From an uncultured Halomicronema sp. (GTDB lineage Bacteria > Cyanobacteriota > Cyanobacteriia > Phormidesmidales > Phormidesmidaceae): 5,221 nucleotides of DNA. Shown here piece by piece: positions 1-5,221 of this stretch. The notes under the pieces were generated by a model, which saw nothing but the letters and a program-made list of their open reading frames with translations, was not told the origin of the DNA and did no database searches. The stretch's first letter is position 1, and each line of letters starts with the position of its first letter. The translations under genes were made by a program, and so were the position numbers. The DNA is taken from NCBI GenBank assembly GCA_937897665.1, contig CALCPB010000340.1:1-5221 (forward strand), in the 5' to 3' direction.

Positions 1-271
1 CGCGCTTTAAAATTTGAGCAATATCCGGGGGCAGCGTGGCCTCGGTCGCAGTTGCATCTTGACTGCGGCCTCTCTGAGACTGAGTCGTGGATGCTGTGAG
101 GCTACTCCTAGAACTAGTTGCTGAGCTGCTAGTTGTATGGGCATAGGCTGGAGCCACTCCCGTCAACGCTATCCCGACCCAGAGCAAGACAGTTAAAACC
201 ACAAAAGCAAGGGCTCGCCGCAGGGTAAATCCTGGGGGACGAAGGGCTCGGAAATCTAGACAGCTAGGCAC
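1..271 (-). CDS. Secreted protein N-terminus, partial (possible amino-acid-binding protein)
   Basis: This is the first 90 codons of a gene that continues past the left edge. It was read by translating the reverse complement from a GTG at 271; a GAGG site at 284-281 lies 9 bases upstream, and no ATG occurs in this frame. Residues 17-44 form a signal peptide: basic LRRA, a hydrophobic core (about 20-39), then APAYA followed by H, which fits signal peptidase I cleavage after residue 44. Residues 45-79 are a Ser/Thr/Ala/Gln-rich linker with no predicted fold. The visible part ends in LPPDIAQILKR, and the next codon begins with G. A sequence of this kind (D-I-x-x-I-x-x-R-G) often opens periplasmic solute-binding proteins of the amino acid (SBP_bac_3) type, but 11 residues are weak evidence. 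It starts 15 bases after the racemase stop, so the two are probably co-transcribed. Confidence is good for a secreted protein and low for its function. Confidence 0.72.
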   Translation of the reverse strand, partial: MPSCLDFRALRPPGFTLRRALAFVVLTVLLWVGIALTGVAPAYAHTTSSSATSSRSSLTASTTQSQRGRSQDATATEATLPPDIAQILKR

Positions 272-280
272 AGTCAGTCA

Positions 281-284
281 CCTC
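281..284 (-). promoter_or_regulatory. Ribosome binding site of the partial secreted protein
   Basis: GAGG on the minus strand lies 9 bases before the GTG at 271. It sits in the short gap after the racemase stop codon (289-287). It is the main reason for accepting the GTG start and implies the gene is translated from a shared transcript. Confidence 0.55.
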
Positions 285-286
285 GA

Positions 287-1078
287 TTAGGCAGCGATTA
301 GGGCTTCAGCAGTACGCTTGCCATGGGCTAGGTCAAGCGTAATATCGGCGATCGCCGTTAAGGGATCAATCCACGGCAGGGGGAGATCGGGAATCTGCGC
401 CAGACCCACAGAGAGTTCAGTGCAGCCAGCGATGATCACTTCAGCACCTTGATCTTTGAGCCAGTGGGTCGCATGAGTCAAATCCAACAGCGCCTTTTTC
501 GACACCTGCACGCCTGTGGTTTTTATTCCCCATTCCGGATGGTAGATCGACTGCATGATGCGTTTTTGCATGGGTGAGCTGAGCGCGGGACTGACGGGTT
601 TGAGACCGACCTGGCTTAAACTTTTGTGATATAGCTGAGTTTTCAGCGTGCCGTCTGTGGCTAAAATGCCGACCCGGCGAACCTGGGGATACTGTTCACG
701 AATGCATTGCGATGTCGCGCCCATCAGCGGAATCCAAGGAATCGTTAACTGAGATTGGACGGCGGCATAAAAGGCATGGGCCGTGTTGCAGGTCACAATC
801 AAAAAGTCAGCACCGGCCCGTTCTAACCGATGACCATATTTGACTAACCAAGGTGTGCAGTCGGGGGCCAGCCCTTGAATGCTTTGGGTGCGATCGGGAA
901 TCTGGGTCGCATTCATCAAGATCCATTCAGGATGATCCTGATCGCGACAGGCTCCGCGTTGGCAGCTGCGGTTCAACAAAATCTGCTCAAACTGAATATG
1001 GGCGAGTGGCCCGACCCCGCCAATGATGCCGGGCATCGCGGTTTGAGGATTGATTCTGGCAGCGATTGAGTTAGCCAT
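287..1078 (-). CDS. Aspartate/glutamate racemase family protein
   Basis: This cytosolic, cofactor-independent amino acid racemase of the Asp/Glu/hydantoin racemase superfamily probably interconverts L- and D-aspartate or a related acidic amino acid. With the start used here (ATG at 1078, 263 residues), GIIGGVGPLA opens the first half. The two catalytic cysteines expected in the family are both present: C97 in VTCNTAHAF and C219 in IIAGCTELSV. CNTAH resembles aspartate racemases more than MurI, which usually has CNT-A-S/T, so I do not call it murI. GIK at residues 184-186 also fits the family. The frame stays open to a TTG at 1180; ATGs at 1108, 1078 and 1036 are alternatives. The conserved fold begins at GIIGG, so the residues before it are probably untranslated or a nonconserved tail. 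No candidate has a strong ribosome site, so the exact start is uncertain. The secreted-protein gene follows after 15 bases. The family call is firm; the substrate is not known. Confidence 0.9.
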   Translation of the reverse strand: MANSIAARINPQTAMPGIIGGVGPLAHIQFEQILLNRSCQRGACRDQDHPEWILMNATQIPDRTQSIQGLAPDCTPWLVKYGHRLERAGADFLIVTCNTAHAFYAAVQSQLTIPWIPLMGATSQCIREQYPQVRRVGILATDGTLKTQLYHKSLSQVGLKPVSPALSSPMQKRIMQSIYHPEWGIKTTGVQVSKKALLDLTHATHWLKDQGAEVIIAGCTELSVGLAQIPDLPLPWIDPLTAIADITLDLAHGKRTAEALIAA

Positions 1079-1310
1079 AGCATTGTCCAGAGAAGGGAAG
1101 ATGAGCATTCGATGTGGTTTACCAACTGCCTGAGGACTCACCTCAACGGCCACGTATAGAAGTTGACGCTTGATGATCAAAACTACACGCAGCTTTCCCG
1201 GACTCCTGATGAAGTTACAAACAAGTTCTTAAAGAGTTTGCGAATCAAACATGGTTTGGATGATGTCGTGACCAAAACCAAATGATGATTCTGTCATTTT
1301 CCACCATCGA

Positions 1311-1345
1311 GTGTAGAAAATCTGTTTTATGCCAATTTTCTACAC
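1311..1345. repeat. Perfect 11-bp inverted repeat, possible operator or hairpin
   Basis: GTGTAGAAAAT at 1311-1321 and its exact complement ATTTTCTACAC at 1335-1345 flank a 13-base spacer. Pairing stops cleanly on both sides. There is no T-run after the stem on either strand, so it is not an ordinary terminator. It lies more than 130 bases upstream of the racemase reading frame and could be a protein-binding site or an RNA hairpin in a long leader. It does not match the NtcA form GTA-N8-TAC. Confidence 0.5.
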
Positions 1346-1480
1346 CGTAGTGACTGAAGCAATTCCTCCAGGCAGAGGCTACAGCAGGCGAAATTCTCTA
1401 GACAATATTTGACCAAGAATAACTGCTGGATACAGGTGCCTTTGATCGCTGTTTTGTTTGAGCGATCGCTCGTTAGCGGA

Positions 1481-1532
1481 TTTATAAAATGGCCCAAGCC
1501 ATCGCCGCTAAGAGAGTTGCGATGGCTTGGGC
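1481..1532 (-). terminator. Strong intrinsic terminator after the membrane-protein genes
   Basis: GCCCAAGCCATCGC (1492-1505) and its perfect complement GCGATGGCTTGGGC (1519-1532) make a 14-bp GC-rich stem with a 13-base loop. On the minus strand the stem is followed by C and then ATTTTATAAA (1490-1481), a T-rich though interrupted tract. On the plus strand the stem is followed by CTGCCCC instead, so the polarity fits minus-strand transcription. It lies about 120 bases after the stop of the 234-residue membrane protein and would separate that unit from the racemase unit. Confidence 0.75.
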
Positions 1533-1652
1533 TGCCCCGATCTCAGGGTTGGGATTCTGCCAAACCTTTACAGAAAATTGCCGATCCTAGAGACTTTATC
1601 TAAGTACAGATGCCTGACAATGAGGCCATCACCGATGATGAACGAGAGGTGA

Positions 1653-2357
1653 TCAGCTGTCTGTACCGGTTTTAATTGTCATCTCTTGCTGAACTGCTAA
1701 CCCAATTTCCAGTGCCTCTTGCAAAAACTGCTGATATTCGGTCGCCTGATTGCTGACATGGAGTGCCTGCAGCGCGGCCAAGTTGGTTTCAATGCTGCCC
1801 ATCAGGTCGCGGCCCTGCTGAAGCACAGTCTGATGACAGCGCAAGATTCGCTCCGTCATCAGGGCGGAGATCAAACTGTCGCGGGTCGCCTGTAGTGCTG
1901 CGATAATTTCGGTGCGATTGAGCATGCTGGAGGCAGCGGCAGGCGACTGGGCCAGGCGCAACTCATCCATCACTCGAATCGTTTGCACAATGTCGTTGTG
2001 TCGGTCGACCTCATCCAGCAGATGCGACAGCGTCTTGAGCGCTTTGTAGCGCTGCCACTGATAGCCATTCCAGGCAATCGCCACCGCGATCGTCACCCCG
2101 ATTACAACCGCGATCAGCCCAAACAGGTTGCTGAAGTTGGCCCAACTGCGGACGATAACTAACCCAAGGCCCAAGCAAACAATAAACACAACCGCCAGGA
2201 TCGAAAATTCTGCCACTAAAAACGAGCCGAGTTGACCGGGCGATCGGAGGGCTGACGGCCTTACCACGCCACCAATAAATATCTTGCCGACTTCTAATTC
2301 TGTGAGCTGCTCAAGCTGATCTTGACTAATGATTAAATCCTCTAAATCAGATTTCAT
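1653..2357 (-). CDS. Hypothetical two-segment membrane protein
   Basis: I do not recognise this 234-residue protein. Residues 1-45 are polar (an acidic, Leu/Gln-rich start, then IFIGGVV and a Pro/Ser stretch). Two hydrophobic helices follow, about 51-69 and 78-96, joined by a short RSWANFSN loop. Residues 97-234 are hydrophilic and strongly helical, rich in Leu, Gln, Glu and Ala with heptad-like spacing; Arg/Lys just after the second helix (QRYKALK) suggests that part is cytoplasmic. This resembles a membrane hairpin anchoring a helical or coiled-coil domain. I see no catalytic motif. The ATG at 2357 has no ribosome site of its own, but it overlaps the stop of an upstream mini-ORF in an ATGA arrangement, so coupled translation is possible. 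It follows another membrane protein gene by 92 bases and is followed by a terminator. Confidence 0.82.
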   Translation of the reverse strand: MKSDLEDLIISQDQLEQLTELEVGKIFIGGVVRPSALRSPGQLGSFLVAEFSILAVVFIVCLGLGLVIVRSWANFSNLFGLIAVVIGVTIAVAIAWNGYQWQRYKALKTLSHLLDEVDRHNDIVQTIRVMDELRLAQSPAAASSMLNRTEIIAALQATRDSLISALMTERILRCHQTVLQQGRDLMGSIETNLAALQALHVSNQATEYQQFLQEALEIGLAVQQEMTIKTGTDS

Positions 2358-2395
2358 ACGCGATTTAAGTTGGCAAACTGCGATCTAAAAGTCAT
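2354..2395 (-). other. Possible 13-codon leader peptide overlapping the next start
   Basis: ATG at 2395 opens a frame reading MTFRSQFANLNRV, with TGA at 2356-2354. That stop overlaps the ATG at 2357 of the membrane protein as ATGA. AGGGGAG (2405-2399) lies just before the mini-ORF start, a better ribosome site than the longer gene has. This could be a translationally coupled leader peptide. A frame this short can arise by chance, so the call is tentative. Confidence 0.25.
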
Positions 2396-2449
2396 GCTCT
2401 CCCCTGGTTGATAAGCGTCTTTGCCGGGCGTTATTGATATTTGAAGCAT

Positions 2450-3130
2450 TCAATTTCCGAACAAAAACCAGCGAATACTTGTAATGATTTGAGCATAGAA
2501 ATTACTTTCGATGGGCCTGAATAGCTGAAACGGCTCTCCGGGTGCGCCGAAGAAGGGTCTGAGCGTCCAGCCCAATTGACTGCCCACTAACCCATATAGG
2601 ACGAGCCAAAACAGCAGCAATCTTTGGCGGATCGGCGGGGTCTTTTCGTCAAATTTCATGACGCTTTTAACCCCGCGATAAAAGAGCTGCACGCCAATAA
2701 AGCCGGTCAGTGCAAAGATAGCCACATTCAGCAGCAGAAAGAAGTGATAATCGCGAATTGAAATTAGGAAGAAGAGCGTCACGGGCGCAAAGCTAAAGAG
2801 CAGCACGCTAATGACCGAAACGGTCGTCAGACTCAGAACAGCGTATTGCTTGAAGCTAGCCTGCGACCCGAAAAGAATGTCAAAGAAATAGAGCGTGGGC
2901 AGACAAATTAGCAGCGTCAGCAGGTATAAAGCCGGTAACTTAACTGTCGAAAGCAACATCTGCTGCCAACCATTTGAGGCCCCGACAATAGCGCCATAAA
3001 TGGCAAAAAATAAGGAGCTGGCGACAATCAGCGCCACAATTTTCGATTCTAGTTTGGTGCCGTTGCGAATTTCTTCTAAAAAGCTGGGGCGATCGCGCAG
3101 TAAGGTGATCAGCGTCGAGAAATAATTCAT
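2450..3130 (-). CDS. Conserved-type multi-pass membrane protein of unknown function
   Basis: From the ATG at 3130 the product has 226 residues, most of them in the membrane. Hydrophobic segments lie at about 31-51, 65-87, 97-125, 129-151 and 171-189. The N-terminus is amphipathic and charged (LLRDRPSFLEEIRNG). Near the C-terminus is GWTLRPFFGAPGEPFQLFR (187-205), which looks like a conserved soluble tail. From memory, similar cyanobacterial proteins have been given the name 'actin-binding WH2 domain-containing protein'; nothing here resembles a WH2 actin-binding motif, and that name should not be taken as function. An in-frame GTG at 3151 would add seven residues. I prefer the ATG because GGAG (3148-3145) lies upstream of it, although 14 bases is a long spacing. 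The 234-residue membrane protein gene follows after 92 bases, suggesting one unit. No transport or enzymatic motif is evident. Confidence 0.85.
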   Translation of the reverse strand: MNYFSTLITLLRDRPSFLEEIRNGTKLESKIVALIVASSLFFAIYGAIVGASNGWQQMLLSTVKLPALYLLTLLICLPTLYFFDILFGSQASFKQYAVLSLTTVSVISVLLFSFAPVTLFFLISIRDYHFFLLLNVAIFALTGFIGVQLFYRGVKSVMKFDEKTPPIRQRLLLFWLVLYGLVGSQLGWTLRPFFGAPGEPFQLFRPIESNFYAQIITSIRWFLFGN

Positions 3131-3151
3131 CGTGTTTTGAGTCAGCTCCAC

Positions 3152-3556
3152 AATGTAGATTCACTCGGACGATAGCAATTACTCAGGTCGGATTTAGTTT
3201 GATTTCGGTGGGTGATCGCCCTGCCACGGTGTGTTGTGAGGCAGATCAATCGGGCTGATTTGTTAAGCAACGAAATTAGTTCTAGGTGTTACGGCAGATC
3301 AGGCTTTAATCCCGATTCTGTCGACCATAACTACTAAATTAATGCCAGTTTGGGTGAAGCCAATCCCTGTTTCTTTACCCTCCCAGAGGGGATTGTCGCC
3401 TCAACTGGCGGGTAAGCGTGTCTATCCCGAACTCGGGTTGATTACGACTCTGCTTTCCCGATGTGATGAGTAAACAGGCCCCAGAATGCCCAGACGCGAT
3501 CGCGATTCGGTGGGGTAAAGGGCCGCTGACCCGGCCTCAATCCCCAGTGCCGCACC
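3152..3556. other. Noncoding gap between purH and the membrane-protein genes
   Basis: About 400 bases separate the two units. The part next to purH holds the hairpin at 3511-3546 and a HIP1 octamer at 3496-3503. Further in are a small hairpin (CCCTC at 3378-3382, GAGGG at 3386-3390), an overlapping inverted repeat (CAATCCC at 3361-3367, GGGATTG at 3389-3395), and an 8-base direct repeat GCAGATCA (3241 and 3294). The promoter of the membrane-protein genes should lie here, but I see only weak matches, such as TGCTATCGT ending near 3168 on the minus strand. Several frames stay open for 30-45 codons without start signals; none is convincing. Confidence 0.55.
3511..3546 (-). terminator. Hairpin just downstream of purH, possible weak terminator
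   Basis: GGCCG (3521-3525) pairs with CGGCC (3532-3536) around a 6-base loop. TGGGG (3511-3515) pairs with CCCCA (3542-3546) outside it, with a 5-by-5 internal loop between the two stems. The outer base is 10 bases after the purH stop. There is no T-run after it on the minus strand, so termination would be inefficient or factor-dependent; it might instead protect the mRNA 3' end. Confidence 0.35.
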
Positions 3557-5113
3557 TCAATGTAAAAAGTGACGGATGCCGGTCATGGCCATCACGACCC
3601 CCAACCCGTTCGCTGCCTTGATCGAGTCTTCGTCGCGCTTACTGCCCCCTGGTTGCACGATCGCCTTAATGCCCGCCGCCGCTGCCGTGCGCACGGAGTC
3701 ATCAAAGGGAAAAAAGCCATCACTGGCTAGAATTGCGCCTTGCGCTTGCTCATTGGCTTGCTCTAGGGCAATTTTAACGGCTCCAACTCGGTTCATCTGA
3801 CCAGCTCCGACGCCTAGTGTGGTGCGGTTTTTGGTGATTAAAATCGCGTTGGATTTAACGTGTTTGACTAAGCGCCAGGCAAAGAGCAGTTCTTCTAACA
3901 TGTCAGCATCGGGCTTATGGTCGGTGACGATTTCCCATTCTGAAGGGTCATCTTCAATCGTGTCAGCTGCCTGCACCAAAAAGCCTCCGGCAATCGCCTT
4001 AGCCGTATGAGCCGGACCGCTGAACAGGTCGGGCAACAGGAGCACCCGCAAGTTTTTCTTTTGGGTCAAAATTTCTCGGGCATCGGCATCGCAGCTAGGA
4101 GCCACGATGCACTCGAGAAACGTCTTTGAGAGCGCTGTTGCCGTGTCATGATCAATCGCGCGGTTGAGGGCCACAATGCCGCCAAAGGCGGATATCGAAT
4201 CGGCGTCAAAGGCCTTTTGATAAGCTTCGGCGAGCGAATCTCCCTGGGCGGCACCGCAGGGATTGGTATGTTTGAGCACGGCGGCCACCGGCAACTGGGG
4301 CGGAAATTCGGCCAGAATACGCCGCGCGGCTTCTAAATCGACCAAGTTGTTGTAGCTCAAGGGTTTACCTTGCACAAGTTCCGCTGCGGCCCAACCCGAC
4401 GGCACGTTGCCCGCTTGATACCAGGCCGCCGCCTGGTGAGGATTTTCACCATAGCGCAGCAGTTGGCGCTGAGTGCCCGTAAGCGTCCATCGCTGGGGTA
4501 AAGCCGCACCGGCTGTTGCCTCGACTTTTGAGGTTGATAGGTAATTGGCGATCGCCTGATCATAGGTCGCCGTATGCCAAAAGGCCTGCCGAGCACAGTC
4601 TTGCCGCAGTTGAGGAGAGGCTTCGCCGCCGCTTTCGGCCATTTGTGCCAAATACATTGGGTATTGATCGGGCTGACAAAGTACGGTGACGTAGGCATGA
4701 TTTTTGGCTGCCGCTCGCAGCAGGGTGGGGCCGCCAATATCAATTTGCTCGATCGCGTCAGGCAGCGCGACATCGGGTTGGGCAATCGTTTGCTCAAAGG
4801 GATAGAGGTTAACCACCACCAAGTCAAAGGCCCGAATGTCGTTTGCCGTCATTTCTTCGGCATCGCTGGGCAGGGCCGGACGACCCAAAATGCCGCCGTG
4901 AATGCGGGGATGCAGCGTTTTCACCCGACCGCCTAAAATTTCTGGTGAGCCGGTGTAGTCAGCGACTTTGGTGACTGGCAGACCGGCCTCAGCGATCGCT
5001 TTAGCGGTGCCGCCGCTGCTCACGATCTCAAAGTCAAAGGATTCCACCAGTGCTTTGGCCAGATCCACCAGTCCCGTTTTGTCCGATACGCTCAGTAGTG
5101 CTAGCCGCGACAT
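3557..5113 (-). CDS. purH: Bifunctional AICAR transformylase / IMP cyclohydrolase PurH
   Basis: This cytosolic enzyme catalyses the last two steps of de novo IMP synthesis: formylation of AICAR with 10-formyltetrahydrofolate, then cyclisation of FAICAR to IMP. The 518 residues are a normal full length. The N-terminal IMP cyclohydrolase domain (about 1-140, MGS-like fold) shows SSGGTAKAIAEAG (32-44) and GGRVKTLHPRIHGG (61-74). Residues aligning with known active-site positions are present: K65, Y104, D125 and K137. The transformylase domain shows YGENPHQ (221-227), LSYNNLVDLEAA (252-263), the catalytic pair K281-H282 in KHTNPCG, DADSISAFGGIVALNR (303-318), GVGAGQMNRV (434-443, with N441), SDGFFPFDDS (464-473) and QPGGSKRDED (487-496). 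It ends in RHFLH, like the family's usual RHFxH end. The ATG at 5113 gives the standard N-terminus (SRLALLSVSDKTGL) and has GGAG 9 bases upstream. No frameshift or missing motif was seen. It has long gaps on both visible sides and appears to be transcribed alone. Confidence 0.98.
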   Translation of the reverse strand: MSRLALLSVSDKTGLVDLAKALVESFDFEIVSSGGTAKAIAEAGLPVTKVADYTGSPEILGGRVKTLHPRIHGGILGRPALPSDAEEMTANDIRAFDLVVVNLYPFEQTIAQPDVALPDAIEQIDIGGPTLLRAAAKNHAYVTVLCQPDQYPMYLAQMAESGGEASPQLRQDCARQAFWHTATYDQAIANYLSTSKVEATAGAALPQRWTLTGTQRQLLRYGENPHQAAAWYQAGNVPSGWAAAELVQGKPLSYNNLVDLEAARRILAEFPPQLPVAAVLKHTNPCGAAQGDSLAEAYQKAFDADSISAFGGIVALNRAIDHDTATALSKTFLECIVAPSCDADAREILTQKKNLRVLLLPDLFSGPAHTAKAIAGGFLVQAADTIEDDPSEWEIVTDHKPDADMLEELLFAWRLVKHVKSNAILITKNRTTLGVGAGQMNRVGAVKIALEQANEQAQGAILASDGFFPFDDSVRTAAAAGIKAIVQPGGSKRDEDSIKAANGLGVVMAMTGIRHFLH

Positions 5114-5122
5114 GCCCGTTGT

Positions 5123-5126
5123 CTCC
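5123..5126 (-). promoter_or_regulatory. Ribosome binding site of purH
   Basis: GGAG on the minus strand lies 9 bases before the purH ATG at 5113. It supports the start that also gives the family's conserved N-terminus. Confidence 0.6.
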
Positions 5127-5189
5127 GTCTCGTGTAAATCTCAATATACCGGGGTAGAAGAGAAGGAAGATTCTAAATTCTTAAACTCA

Positions 5190-5198
5190 ATTATAACA
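5190..5198 (-). promoter_or_regulatory. Candidate purH promoter with extended -10 (TGTTATAAT)
   Basis: TATAAT at 5195-5190 on the minus strand matches the sigma-70 -10 consensus exactly and is preceded by TGT, the extended -10 form. No good -35 is found 16-18 bases upstream (sequence like GGTAAA), which extended -10 promoters can tolerate. Transcription would begin near 5183, giving a leader of about 70 bases. The surrounding sequence (5171-5221) is clearly AT-rich compared with the genes. A second, poorer -10 match, TATATT, lies at 5148-5143. Confidence 0.5.
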
Positions 5199-5221
5199 AT
5201 GAAATATATCTTTTTACCTAC

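Larger units (their letters stand above)
1181..1652. other. Noncoding gap between the membrane-protein and racemase genes
   Basis: About 470 bases separate the membrane-protein stop (1653) from the furthest possible racemase start (1180). I see no credible gene. It holds the terminator at 1481-1532, the 11-bp inverted repeat at 1311-1345, and a HIP1 octamer at 1462-1469. A 6-bp inverted repeat (ATCACC at 1628-1633, GGTGAT at 1648-1653) touches the end of the upstream gene. The racemase promoter should lie between about 1480 and 1110, but no good -35/-10 pair is apparent on the minus strand. Confidence 0.6.

Noticed and set aside
875..1069. 64-codon plus-strand frame within the racemase
   Set aside because: It is antisense to the conserved N-terminal half of the racemase and has no start signals.
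1409..1603. 64-codon plus-strand frame starting with TTG
   Set aside because: It runs through the perfect terminator palindrome and a HIP1 site, has no ribosome site, and lacks protein-like features.
2940..3164. 74-codon minus-strand frame overlapping the start of the multi-pass membrane protein
   Set aside because: It is rich in Cys, His and Arg and overlaps the start of a clearly membrane-like reading frame in another phase.
3424..3435. Short palindrome CCCGA-AC-TCGGG
   Set aside because: A 5-bp stem with a 2-base loop is sterically poor and expected by chance.
3342..3473. 43-residue plus-strand frame starting with ATG (MPVWVKPIPVSL...)
   Set aside because: There is no ribosome site or promoter, it opposes every other gene, and the other frames over the same bases are also open, so openness carries no weight.
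4357..4936. Overlapping long frames inside purH on both strands (4357-4827 minus, 4574-4936 plus)
   Set aside because: The purH frame covers this region with intact family motifs. The alternatives are out-of-frame or antisense readings with odd composition (rich in Arg, Pro, Trp, Cys).
5199..5221. ATG at 5199 on the plus strand (MKYIFLP...) as a divergent gene start
   Set aside because: Only 23 bases are visible, there is no ribosome site close upstream, and it overlaps the candidate purH promoter. It cannot be judged from this window.
1..5221. CRISPR array, tRNA, rRNA, phage or insertion sequence
   Set aside because: No regularly spaced repeats, cloverleaf-like sequence, terminal inverted repeats with target duplication, or transposase or integrase motifs were seen.

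Overview
This window looks like ordinary cyanobacterial chromosome. The octamer GCGATCGC (HIP1), typical of many cyanobacterial genomes, occurs six times in 5.2 kb (starts at 348, 1462, 3089, 3496, 4548 and 4992). The proteins also read as cyanobacterial-type. Every supported gene lies on the minus strand, so transcription runs from the right end of the window to the left.

Layout in the direction of transcription: (1) 5221-5114 is the purH leader, with a TGTTATAAT extended -10 match and a GGAG ribosome site. (2) 5113-3557 is purH, a complete bifunctional purine biosynthesis enzyme and the only gene identified with near certainty. (3) 3556-3152 is a 405-base gap with a hairpin just after purH and no convincing gene. 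(4) 3130-2450 encodes a five-segment integral membrane protein of unknown function. (5) 2395-2354 is a 13-codon mini-ORF with a good ribosome site whose stop overlaps the next start codon. (6) 2357-1653 encodes a two-segment membrane protein with a helical C-terminal region, also of unknown function. (7) 1652-1181 is a long gap holding a strong intrinsic terminator (1532-1481) and a separate perfect 11-bp inverted repeat (1311-1345). (8) About 1078 down to 287 encodes an aspartate/glutamate racemase-family protein. (9) 271-1 encodes the N-terminus of a secreted protein that runs off the left edge. It begins 15 bases after the racemase stop behind its own GAGG site.

The racemase and the secreted protein look like one transcription unit. 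If the secreted protein is an amino-acid-binding protein, as its last visible residues hint, the pair could couple amino acid capture with stereochemical conversion; this is inference. The two membrane protein genes are close enough to be co-transcribed and end at the terminator. purH appears to be its own unit. I found no CRISPR array, tRNA, rRNA, intact mobile element, phage gene or defence system. I do not see a clearly new biological system; the findings are modest local observations.
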